24,602 nt of DNA from the NCBI GenBank assembly GCA_903919165.1, contig CAIXHJ010000178.1:1-24602 (forward strand), read 5' to 3'. Below the pieces are notes generated by a model, which worked only from the letters and a program-made list of their open reading frames with translations, did no database searches and was not told where the DNA came from. This document shows, piece by piece, positions 1 to 6,502 of this stretch (the first letter of the stretch is position 1; every line of letters begins with the position of its first letter). This DNA comes from an uncultured Holophagaceae bacterium. Lineage in GTDB: Bacteria > Acidobacteriota > Holophagae > Holophagales > Holophagaceae. The position numbers were made by a program, and so were the translations under genes.

Positions 1-29
1 ATGGAACGATTCTTCAGCAAGGAGGACCC

Positions 30-1226
30 ATGGGCTTCCAGTCGGTGCGTGATCTTGATGTGAAGGGCCATCGGGTCTTCCTTCGGGCGGATCTGAATGT
101 GCCGTTGAAGGATGGCCGCATCACGGACGACACCCGCGTGCGCGAGACCCTGCCCACGCTGAAGTTCCTGCTCGACGGCGGCGCTTCCGTGGTGCTGGCC
201 TCGCACCTGGGGCGGCCCGAGGGCAAGGGCTTCGAGGCCGCCTACAGTGCCGCACCCGTAGCCGCCTGGCTCAAAGAGCACGGCTTCGACTGCCGGATGG
301 CCAGTTACGTGACCGGGCAGGCCGTGGCGGGCGAGGCGGCGGCCCTGAAGGCCGGCCAGGTGCTGCTACTGGAGAATCTCCGCTTCGAGAAGGGCGAGAC
401 CAAGAACAACGAGGATTTCGCTGCCAGTCTGGCGAGACTGGCCGATACCTACGTGAGCGATGCCTTCGGCTCCGCCCACCGTGCCCATGCCTCCGTCAGC
501 GGCATGGTCGCCCACTTCCCCAAGGATCGCGTGGCAGCGGGCTTCCTCATGGAAAAGGAACTGAAAGCTTTGGGGAAAGTCCTCGAAAATCCCGAAAAAC
601 CGCTGGTCGTGATCTTCGGCGGGGCGAAGGTGAGCGACAAGATCGAACTCATCCAGAACTTCCTCGGTAAGGCCGATGCCATCCTCATCGGCGGCGCCAT
701 GAGCTACACCTTCCTCAAGGCCCAGGGTTTCCAGATTGGCAAGAGCCTCTGTGAAGAGGACAAGCTGGAGATGTCCCTGGACCTGCTGAAGCAGGCCAAG
801 GCCAAAGGCACCAACCTGCTGCTGCCCCTCGATCACTTGGCCGCCGCGGAGTTCAGGGAGGATGCGGACTGCGCCATCACGGTGGACCAGAACATTCCTG
901 CGGACCGTATGGCCCTGGACATCGGGCCCGAAACGGTCGCCGTCTACGCCGCTGAGATCCGCGCGGCGAAGACCCTGCTGTGGAACGGCCCCATGGGCGT
1001 CTTCGAGATGGCCCCCTTCGCCAGCGGAACCCTGACGATGGCCGAGGAACTGGCGGACGCGGCGGACCGAGGTGCCTTCGTGCTGGTGGGTGGCGGCGAC
1101 AGTGTGGCCGCCGTGAACAAGGCGGGCGTGGCATCCCGCATGAGCCACATCTCCACGGGCGGTGGTGCCAGCCTGGAATTCCTCAGTGGTCTCGAACTCC
1201 CGGGCGTCGCCGCCCTCTCCAATTGA
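30..1226 (+). CDS. pgk: Phosphoglycerate kinase
   Basis: Cytoplasmic glycolytic enzyme that transfers phosphate between 1,3-bisphosphoglycerate and ADP, yielding 3-phosphoglycerate and ATP. The 398-residue protein has the usual length and all family landmarks. These are the substrate motif RADLNVP at about 19-25, SHLGRPEGK at 58-66, conserved Arg118 and Arg151, GGAKVSDK at 197-204, LLWNGPMGVFE at 316-326, and the nucleotide loop GGGDS at 354-358 followed by SHISTGGGAS. The ATG at 30 follows a strong AAGGAGGA ribosome site at 19-26. tpiA starts 8 bases after the stop, so the two are probably cotranscribed. Identification is essentially certain. Confidence 0.98.
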   Translation: MGFQSVRDLDVKGHRVFLRADLNVPLKDGRITDDTRVRETLPTLKFLLDGGASVVLASHLGRPEGKGFEAAYSAAPVAAWLKEHGFDCRMASYVTGQAVAGEAAALKAGQVLLLENLRFEKGETKNNEDFAASLARLADTYVSDAFGSAHRAHASVSGMVAHFPKDRVAAGFLMEKELKALGKVLENPEKPLVVIFGGAKVSDKIELIQNFLGKADAILIGGAMSYTFLKAQGFQIGKSLCEEDKLEMSLDLLKQAKAKGTNLLLPLDHLAAAEFREDADCAITVDQNIPADRMALDIGPETVAVYAAEIRAAKTLLWNGPMGVFEMAPFASGTLTMAEELADAADRGAFVLVGGGDSVAAVNKAGVASRMSHISTGGGASLEFLSGLELPGVAALSN

Positions 1227-1234
1227 GGTTGCCT

Positions 1235-1969
1235 ATGCGCTGCGTCGTCGCCAACTGGAAGATGAATCTGAATTCGGATGAGGCTCGTGCCTTTTGCGAG
1301 GATCTGCTCGGACGTTTCACGCCCAAGTCGGGAACTGAAGTTGGAATCGCTCCGCCTTACACGCTGCTCCGCCTTGTCAGCGATCTGGTTCGGCCCAAGG
1401 GGCTCAAGGTCTTCGGGCAGAACGGACACGCAGAGGCCAAGGGTGCCTTCACGGGCGAGATTTCCATGCCCCAACTCCTGGACGCCGGCTGCTCGGGCGT
1501 GATCCTCGGCCACAGTGAACGGAGACAGTTCTTCGGCGAAACCGATGCTGCCCTGGCGAAGAAGATCAAGGCCGCCTGGCAGTGGAACCTGCTGCCCCTC
1601 CTCTGCATCGGCGAGACACTGGCTCAGCGCGATGCGGGCCAGACCCTGGAGGTGCTTCGACAGCAACTGTTCATTCTGTCTGAGACCGGCCCCGGCCCAC
1701 TCTGGGTGGCCTATGAACCCGTCTGGGCCATCGGCACCGGCCGCCGCGCCGAGGCTGCCCAGGTCCGCGAAGCCCACGCTTTCATCCGCAGCGAGCTGAA
1801 CCGGCACCTGGCCGGAACCGACCATCAGGTGCCCATCCTCTACGGCGGCAGCGTCACGCCCGAGAGCTTCCCCGAGCTGCTGGGCATCCCCGAAGTGGCC
1901 GGGGGCCTCGTCGGCGGTGCCAGTTTGGATCCCCGCAAGTTCGCCGAGCTGGTGAAGCAGGCGTACTGA
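1235..1969 (+). CDS. tpiA: Triose-phosphate isomerase
   Basis: Interconverts dihydroxyacetone phosphate and glyceraldehyde 3-phosphate in the cytoplasm. The 244-residue TIM barrel shows the catalytic Lys9 in NWKMN, catalytic His93 in GHSERR, catalytic Glu161 in YEPVWAIGTG, and the phosphate-binding LYGGSV and GGLVGGASLD loops near the C-terminus. I chose the ATG at 1235 because MRCVVANWKMN is the family N-terminus. The open frame continues far upstream, but that part lies inside pgk in another frame. The gene follows pgk by 8 bases, and its stop is immediately adjacent to the stop of the convergent zinc-ribbon gene, with no room for a terminator between them. Confidence 0.98.
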   Translation: MRCVVANWKMNLNSDEARAFCEDLLGRFTPKSGTEVGIAPPYTLLRLVSDLVRPKGLKVFGQNGHAEAKGAFTGEISMPQLLDAGCSGVILGHSERRQFFGETDAALAKKIKAAWQWNLLPLLCIGETLAQRDAGQTLEVLRQQLFILSETGPGPLWVAYEPVWAIGTGRRAEAAQVREAHAFIRSELNRHLAGTDHQVPILYGGSVTPESFPELLGIPEVAGGLVGGASLDPRKFAELVKQAY

Positions 1970-2710
1970 TCAATCCCTGTTCCTGAAATGCTCCACCACT
2001 TCCGAGGCCAGCCAGGTCAGCCCCGCGACACCCAGCCAGTGCTGCCCGGTGTTCATTTGATGTGCGAATTCAGTGGATGAAGCCGGATGCTCGGGGATCC
2101 GCACGGCGGTGCGCTTGGCCTCTTTCAACTCCTCGATCTCAAGCTCCCGGGCCCGATCCAGGCCACCTTCGGAGATGAAGGCCAGCACCCGGCGCAGTTC
2201 GTCCTTGTCGAACCAGATGCCGTGTTCTTTGCAGACATCCAAGACCACCCCGGATCGCCTGGCATAGTTCACGCGGTTCATGCGCTGCTGGCAGGCGGGA
2301 CAGGGGCGGTACCGGACCGCCTCCAGCGAGACCACGGGCGGCGCGGTGGACGCGGGCAGCGCGCCGAGCACCGCACCCTGGCGTTCGTGGCTGGCGCCCA
2401 GCTGCTCGAACATGGCGCGATCCAGCCAAAGCCCGCCGCAGGCATGGCATTCCCGCACCTCCAGATCACCCACCTTGGCCGCGGCCAGGGATTTCGCACA
2501 GGCGGGACAGGGCGCGCCATCCGACGTCGCGACCTCCCGAGGGGCCATGGCCGCACCACAGCCCGGGCAGTGGTTGGCCGAGAGGGGTGCCAGGGCGAAG
2601 CAGACCGGACAGGCCACGGTGGCAAGCTGGGCCTGGCAATAGGGGCACTGCGTGGCGTCTAGCGGCACTGCGGCGCCGCACCCAGAGCAGTGGAGGACGC
2701 GGGCTTCCAT
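1970..2710 (-). CDS. Multi-zinc-ribbon protein with two zf-TFIIB-type fingers
   Basis: A 246-residue soluble protein of unknown function made largely of zinc-binding modules. Four can be seen: C8/C11-C22/C25, C34/C37-C48/C51, C68/C71-C88/C91 followed by GLWLD, and C137/C140-C160/H163 within CKEHGIWFD. The last two match the bacterial zf-TFIIB-like ribbon, in which CxxCGGLWLD or CxxHGxWFD follows the second metal pair. A charged, probably helical segment (about 180-205) and a short C-terminal region follow. The start ATG shares its A with the TGA of the upstream frame (TGATG), so translation is probably coupled to the lipoprotein gene. Its stop abuts that of tpiA. The role is unknown; metal, nucleic-acid or protein binding are all possible. 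Confidence 0.8.
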   Translation of the reverse strand: MEARVLHCSGCGAAVPLDATQCPYCQAQLATVACPVCFALAPLSANHCPGCGAAMAPREVATSDGAPCPACAKSLAAAKVGDLEVRECHACGGLWLDRAMFEQLGASHERQGAVLGALPASTAPPVVSLEAVRYRPCPACQQRMNRVNYARRSGVVLDVCKEHGIWFDKDELRRVLAFISEGGLDRARELEIEELKEAKRTAVRIPEHPASSTEFAHQMNTGQHWLGVAGLTWLASEVVEHFRNRD

Positions 2711-3003
2711 CAGTTGTTTGTCGGCTTGGCAGGGGGCTCTGGCACAGGCGGAAGGGGTGGCGGTGGTGGTGGATTGATTGGAGGCGGGGGCGGCGGATTG
2801 GTCGGAAGTGGAGGCTGTGGATTAAACGGCGGCGGTGGCGGTGGATTGGTCGGAGGAGGTGGCGGCGGTTCAACGGGAGGAGGAGACGGCGGCTCCACAG
2901 GGCCGGGTGTCGCGTCGCCACGCCCGTAGCCAGGGTCCCCGTAGTACCGCTCCTCGGTGAAGCGCGTCAGGTGGAAGTAGGAGGACAGCTTCTGGACCAC
3001 CAC
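2710..3003 (-). CDS. C-terminal, polyproline part of the frameshifted lipoprotein
   Basis: This frame opens with GTG at 3003 and gives 97 residues. The first 30 (VVQKLSSYFHLTRFTEERYYG and onward) look like an ordinary folded-protein end. Residues 33-92 are a proline-rich tail built from roughly 8-residue units of the form PPPPPP followed by TN, FN, IN or LP. No ribosome site is evident before the GTG, and the frame continues naturally from the upstream lipoprotein, so I treat it as the downstream piece of that gene rather than an independent gene. Its TGA overlaps the ATG of the zinc-ribbon gene (TGATG), which supports this frame being the translated one at the 3' end. Confidence 0.6.
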   Translation of the reverse strand: MVVQKLSSYFHLTRFTEERYYGDPGYGRGDATPGPVEPPSPPPVEPPPPPPTNPPPPPPFNPQPPLPTNPPPPPPINPPPPPPLPPVPEPPAKPTNN

Positions 3004-3623
3004 CCAGCAAAGCCCTTGGCCTCTTCTTCCCGGATCCGGCCATCGTCATCGCGGTAGCCTCGCGGATGGGGATCCATGGCCTCCACCACCTCCCGGGGAT
3101 CGATGGTATCGACCCACAGGGGCTCGGGGTTCCCGGGCTGCACGAGCCTGGCCTCGGCCCGGATCGCCTCGGGCACATAGCCCAGACGATGCTGCACTCG
3201 GTCCTGATGAGCGGCGGCGCTGCCACCCACCCAGAGGCCCCAGAACAGGCCGTCCATGACGCCCCAGCCCCGGTTGCCGGAGGCAACGCTGAGGGCACCT
3301 ATGGTTACACCAGTGGCGACCCCGATGGCGGCGGGACTCGGATGACCGGGCGCGGGCGAGATGTCCCGGATGTCCACCCGCAGTTCAGCGGCCCCCACAG
3401 GAGGCTTCGTGCCTTCCGCCACCACGGTCAAACGGGTGGCGAGCCGGGCCCGGAGGGCGGCGGCGTACTCCTTCTGGAAAAATCCTCGATCCGCAAGGTT
3501 CGTGGGCAGGACCACGACCACGCTGACCGGCGCGGGCCGCAGGCGGAAGGCTTCGACTTCGGGCCTGGTGCAACCGAGAACCAGCAGGAATGGGGCAAGA
3601 AACAACCAGGGAGCGCGCCTCAT
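2967..3623 (-). CDS. Lipoprotein, N-terminal part of a frameshifted gene
   Basis: This frame encodes 218 residues beginning with a lipoprotein signal (MRRAPWLF, hydrophobic stretch, lipobox VLGC with Cys18), so the product should be anchored in the envelope. A glycine/alanine-rich segment at about 98-135 resembles a glycine-zipper-like hydrophobic patch; the rest has no recognised domain. After about residue 206 the frame runs into an implausible tail and stops. The -1 frame, opening at 3003, instead continues with a sensible sequence (VVQKLSSYFHL). Restoring one G in the GGG at 3003-3005 joins the two into one protein of about 303 residues. A Shine-Dalgarno-like GGAGG lies just upstream. It is divergent from the DAHP synthase gene. 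The function is not recognised. Confidence 0.7.
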   Translation of the reverse strand: MRRAPWLFLAPFLLVLGCTRPEVEAFRLRPAPVSVVVVLPTNLADRGFFQKEYAAALRARLATRLTVVAEGTKPPVGAAELRVDIRDISPAPGHPSPAAIGVATGVTIGALSVASGNRGWGVMDGLFWGLWVGGSAAAHQDRVQHRLGYVPEAIRAEARLVQPGNPEPLWVDTIDPREVVEAMDPHPRGYRDDDGRIREEEAKGFAGWWSRSCPPTST

Positions 3624-3679
3624 GGGAGACCTCCATGCCTAGTGTGCGGCTGGGAGCTCGAAGGTGTCCAGGAGCCCGG

Positions 3680-3685
3680 TAGAAT
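3680..3685 (+). promoter_or_regulatory. Possible -10 element for the DAHP synthase gene
   Basis: The 88-bp spacer between the divergent lipoprotein gene and the DAHP synthase gene contains TAGAAT, five of six matches to the sigma-70 -10 consensus, 26 bases before the proposed start codon. No good -35 hexamer is visible at the usual distance, so this is a weak prediction from sequence alone. Confidence 0.25.
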
Positions 3686-3711
3686 GGGCGATTCCCGAGA
3701 GGCTTCAGCTC

Positions 3712-4743
3712 ATGCTCATCCTTATGGAAACCCACGCCACGTCGGACCAGGTGCGGGAGGTTTTGTCACTGCTGGAAGCCGCGGACCTCCGCTGCCAGGT
3801 GAACAAGACACCTGAATCATTGAGCATCGTGGCGCCGAATGCCTCCAAGGCCCTGAAGGCTGACCGCATCGAGCCCATGGCAGGCGTGCGCCGGGTGGTG
3901 CCCATCACCAGCCCCTACAAGCTGGCCAGCGCCGATGCCGTGGCGGGACGCACTGTGGTGGAAGTGCGGGGCGTGAAGATCGGCGGACCGGAACTCGTCC
4001 TGGTGGGCGGCCCCTGCGGCGTGGAGAGCCGTGAGCAGCTCTTCACGGTGGCGCGGTACGTGGCGGAGGCGGGCGTGAAACTCCTGCGGGCGGGCGCCTA
4101 CAAGCCGCGCACCAGCCCCTATGCCTTCCAGGGCCTGGGGCTGGAAGGATTGCGCCTGCTCGAGGAAGTCCGAACGGAATTCGATCTGGGCATCGTCACC
4201 GAGGCTACGGAGGTCGAGACCTTCGATGCTGTGGAGCACAGCACTGACATGGTGCAGATCGGCGCCCGCAACATGCAGAACTTCGCCTTGCTGCGCCGGG
4301 CCGGCCGCTGCGGGAAGCCGGTACTGCTCAAGCGCGGCCCCTCGGCCACCCTGGAGGAATGGCTTTACGCGGCCGAATACGTGCTGGGCGAAGGCAACCG
4401 GAACCTCGTGCTCTGCGAGCGGGGCATCCGCACCTGGTCTGATCACGCCCGCAACACCCTGGACGTCAGCGTGGTGCCCGCGGCCAAAGCCCTCACCCAC
4501 CTGCCCGTGATGGTGGACCCCAGCCACGCCACGGGTCGCCGCGACCTGGTGATCCCCTGCGGACTGGCGGGTGTGGCCGCTGGCGCGGATGGTCTGCTGG
4601 TGGAGACCCACTGTCATCCCGAGAAGGCCCTCAGCGATGGCCCCCAGGCCCTCCTTCCCTCGGATTTCATCCGCCTGGTGGAACAGGCCAAAGCCGTTCA
4701 CCGGGCGTTGCACGCGCCCAGCCTTACTGGGCTCTGGATGTAG
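3712..4743 (+). CDS. aroF: 3-deoxy-7-phosphoheptulonate (DAHP) synthase, type I-beta with regulatory domain
   Basis: Catalyses the first step of the shikimate pathway, condensing phosphoenolpyruvate with erythrose 4-phosphate. The 343-residue protein has an N-terminal ferredoxin-like regulatory domain (about 1-75) and a KDOPS-like barrel, the architecture of the Thermotoga maritima enzyme. Landmarks fall at the same residue numbers I recall for that enzyme: metal ligands Cys102 (GPCGVES), His272 (DPSHATGRRD), Glu298 and Asp309 (VETHCHPEKALSDG), plus KPRTSPY at 131-137 and IGARNMQN at 184-191. The N-terminal domain is the tyrosine/phenylalanine feedback site in that family, so feedback inhibition is expected. 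I chose ATG 3712; a GTG at 3664 would add 16 residues unlike the family N-terminus. Confidence 0.95.
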   Translation: MLILMETHATSDQVREVLSLLEAADLRCQVNKTPESLSIVAPNASKALKADRIEPMAGVRRVVPITSPYKLASADAVAGRTVVEVRGVKIGGPELVLVGGPCGVESREQLFTVARYVAEAGVKLLRAGAYKPRTSPYAFQGLGLEGLRLLEEVRTEFDLGIVTEATEVETFDAVEHSTDMVQIGARNMQNFALLRRAGRCGKPVLLKRGPSATLEEWLYAAEYVLGEGNRNLVLCERGIRTWSDHARNTLDVSVVPAAKALTHLPVMVDPSHATGRRDLVIPCGLAGVAAGADGLLVETHCHPEKALSDGPQALLPSDFIRLVEQAKAVHRALHAPSLTGLWM

Positions 4744-4781
4744 GGCCCATCCTCTGCCACACTAGGAGGTTCGGAGTTTCC

Positions 4782-5129
4782 ATGAACGGCCTCGCCCTCA
4801 CGCTTCTGATCCTCTTCGGTATCCTCCTCATCGGGACCATTCTGTTGCAGCCCGGCACCAAGGGTGGCCTCGGGGCTTCCTTCGGCGGTGGTGGCGCCAA
4901 TTCCGCCTTCGGCGCCCAGGGCGCCACGCCCTTCCTGTCCAAGACCACCTATTGGCTGGCCGCTGGTTTCCTCGCCACGACGCTGTTCATCGAGGTCCTG
5001 ATCATCCGTGAGAGTCGCTCGGTGCTGGACAAGACCGCGGACAAGCCCGGGGCTACCGTACCCGCGCCCGTGGTTCCGGTCCCTGCTCAGGCTCCAGCGC
5101 CCGCTGCACCTGTTCCCGCGAAGAAGTAA
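4782..5129 (+). CDS. secG: Preprotein translocase subunit SecG
   Basis: Small integral-membrane subunit of the SecYEG translocon. The 115-residue protein has two membrane helices (about 3-22 and 55-76) joined by the characteristic loop LLQPGTKGGLGASFGGG with glycine-rich and phenylalanine residues, then a cytoplasmic tail. The tail (about 88-115) is a low-complexity run of alternating Pro, Ala and Val ending in two lysines, longer than in many SecG proteins. AGGAGG at 4764-4769 precedes the ATG. The next gene is a tRNA-Leu, the same order as secG-leuU in Escherichia coli. tpiA, often directly upstream of secG in bacteria, is here separated from it by the 1970-4743 genes. Confidence 0.95.
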   Translation: MNGLALTLLILFGILLIGTILLQPGTKGGLGASFGGGGANSAFGAQGATPFLSKTTYWLAAGFLATTLFIEVLIIRESRSVLDKTADKPGATVPAPVVPVPAQAPAPAAPVPAKK

Positions 5130-5136
5130 TCGCAGA

Positions 5137-5171
5137 AGCCTGACAGGCTCTGAAAAGCGGTCATTGACCGC
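5137..5171. repeat. Two short perfect palindromes between secG and tRNA-Leu
   Basis: AGCCTGACAGGCT (5137-5149) has 6-base arms around one central base. GCGGTCATTGACCGC (5157-5171) has 7-base arms around one central base. As RNA each could fold into a small hairpin; as DNA each could be a protein-binding site. The second contains TTGACC at 5164-5169, which could be a -35 element for the tRNA gene, but the hexamer 17 bases on (GACACT) is a poor -10. No T-tract follows either, so I do not call them secG terminators. Confidence 0.45.
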
Positions 5172-5206
5172 CTCCGCGCTTTGAGGGACACTTGATCTTC
5201 CACGTT

Positions 5207-5292
5207 GCCCGCGTGGTGAAATTGGTAGACACGCCATCTTGAGGGGGTGGTGGCCACAAGCCGTAGCAGTTCGAGTCTGCTCGCGGGCACCA
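5207..5292 (+). tRNA. tRNA-Leu (anticodon GAG)
   Basis: An 86-base class II tRNA including an encoded CCA end. The acceptor stem GCCCGCG (5207-5213) pairs with CGCGGGC (5282-5288), followed by A and CCA. The anticodon arm has stem CCATC/GGTGG around loop TTGAGGG, so the anticodon is GAG and the tRNA reads CUC/CUU leucine codons. The T arm is AGCAG-TTCGAGT-CTGCT. A long variable arm with a GGC/GCC stem lies between them, as expected for leucine tRNAs. A strong terminator follows within 6 bases. Confidence 0.97.
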
Positions 5293-5297
5293 AGAAC

Positions 5298-5325
5298 AAA
5301 AGAGCGCCTTCGGGCGCTCTTTTTT
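5298..5325 (+). terminator. Rho-independent terminator after tRNA-Leu
   Basis: A stem GAGCGCC/GGCGCTC closed by a stable TTCG tetraloop is flanked by AAAA on the left and a run of T on the right (320-325), so the stem can extend by A-T pairs. This is a canonical intrinsic terminator just after the tRNA CCA end, ending the secG/tRNA transcription unit. Confidence 0.93.
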
Positions 5326-5336
5326 ACCGGCTCTCA

Positions 5337-5398
5337 GCTGTCAGTTACTGATAGCCGAAAGCTGATGTCTGACAGCCGACAGCTGATAGCTTCAATCC
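5337..5398 (+). repeat. Cluster of CTGATAGC/CTGACAGC motifs running into the mutY start
   Basis: Within 54 bases there are CTGATAGC (5348-5355 and 5383-5390), CTGACAGC (5369-5376) and the inverted form GCTGTCAG (5337-5344). The last unit is part of AGCTGATAGCTTCAATCC, which directly abuts the mutY ATG. Nearly the same 18 bases precede the rnhB ATG (12542-12559, minus strand). No Shine-Dalgarno sequence is visible in front of mutY. This may be a dispersed intergenic repeat or a regulatory leader; the sequence alone does not decide. Confidence 0.6.
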
Positions 5399-6493
5399 AT
5401 GTCCTGGCCCGCCTCTGTTGATCTCCTCGCGCCCCTTGCCCCCTGGTTCGACCGTGTGCGGCGGGACCTGCCCTGGCGGGCGACGGATCTCGATGCACCC
5501 CACCCGGATCCCTATGCCGTGCTGGTATCCGAGTTGATGCTCCAGCAGACCCAGGTGGCCACGGTGGTCCCTTATTTCACGCGATGGCTGGATGAGTTCC
5601 CGGATCCAAGGACGCTTGCCGAGGCCGACGATGACAGCGTCCACAAAGTCTGGGAGGGACTCGGCTACTACCGCCGCGCGCGGTTCCTGAAGGCTGCAGC
5701 CGGATACGTGGCCGCGGAGGGCTGGCCCGGCGATCTGGAAGGTCTGGCGGGCCTGCCGGGCCTCGGTCCCTACACCGCTGCCGCCGTGGGAGCCATCGCC
5801 TTCCAGTGGCCTACGCCAGCCCTCGACGGAAATGCCTTCCGTGTACTCGCGCGCCTGCTGGTGATCGAGGGTGATCCGAGGGCTCGTGCCATGGACCTGA
5901 GGACCTGGCTCGCCCCCGCGCTGGAGTCCCACGGCCCCTCACGCATGACCCAGGCGCTCATGGAACTGGGCGCCACGGTCTGCATCCCTTCGCCCACTTG
6001 TGGTGTATGTCCACTCTCCAACCGCTGTGGCGCCTACCTTGAAAGCCGCATCGGAGACATTCCGCCGGTCGTGAAGCGGACTAGGCCGAAGGCATCGCAG
6101 CTTTGGCTGGTGTCCTTCGAGGCGGAGGGGCACGTCCTTCTCCAGACTCCGACTGCCAGGGGCCTGCTTGCCGGACTCTGGTGCTGGCCAACCTTCGATG
6201 CCGCCACCCACCACCCACAGCCCACAGCCCCCGGCCCACATTCCATCACCGGTTGGCCGGGCTGGATCCAGGTCTATACCCACCGCCGCGAGGCCGTGAG
6301 CCCCCTCCACATCCATCTGAAATCCCGTTTCATTCCGGCAGACGGTTTGCGCTGGGCGCCCCGTGAGAATCTCGTAGATCTGCCCCTGGGTAGGCGGGAT
6401 CAGCGTCTTCGGGATCTGCTAGGCACACCTGGCCAGACTCCGCTAGAGGCCCCGGATCCAGTGACGCTGATCCGGAGTTTGTCCGAGCGATAG
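5399..6493 (+). CDS. mutY: A/G-specific adenine glycosylase MutY
   Basis: Base-excision repair enzyme that removes adenine mispaired with 8-oxoguanine. The 364-residue protein has the HhH-GPD glycosylase domain: catalytic Glu45 in VSELMLQQTQV, the hairpin LPGLGPYTAAAV at 119-130 and the catalytic Asp143 in LDGNAFRVLAR. An iron-sulfur loop follows with Cys195, Cys201, Cys204 and Cys210. The first Cys gap is five residues, whereas the MutY family normally has C-x6-C-x2-C-x5-C. The C-terminal part (about 228-345) is the NUDIX-like 8-oxoG recognition domain (GLLAGLWCWPTF), with a His/Pro/Thr-rich loop at about 265-280. The start codon sits next to the CTGATAGC repeat cluster and has no clear ribosome site. 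Confidence 0.95.
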   Translation: MSWPASVDLLAPLAPWFDRVRRDLPWRATDLDAPHPDPYAVLVSELMLQQTQVATVVPYFTRWLDEFPDPRTLAEADDDSVHKVWEGLGYYRRARFLKAAAGYVAAEGWPGDLEGLAGLPGLGPYTAAAVGAIAFQWPTPALDGNAFRVLARLLVIEGDPRARAMDLRTWLAPALESHGPSRMTQALMELGATVCIPSPTCGVCPLSNRCGAYLESRIGDIPPVVKRTRPKASQLWLVSFEAEGHVLLQTPTARGLLAGLWCWPTFDAATHHPQPTAPGPHSITGWPGWIQVYTHRREAVSPLHIHLKSRFIPADGLRWAPRENLVDLPLGRRDQRLRDLLGTPGQTPLEAPDPVTLIRSLSER

Positions 6494-6502
6494 GGGGGGA
6501 CC

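Noticed and set aside
366..1148. 260-residue antisense open frame inside pgk
   Set aside because: Shadow of a conserved enzyme gene; no ribosome site or recognisable domain.
2728..2907. Regularly repeated GC-rich units resembling a CRISPR or tandem-repeat array
   Set aside because: There are no unique spacers; the units encode PPPPPP-xN repeats in a protein frame.
6215..6245. CCCACAGCCCACAGCCC-type short repeat inside mutY
   Set aside because: A small low-complexity loop within an intact reading frame; no sign of insertion or frame disruption.
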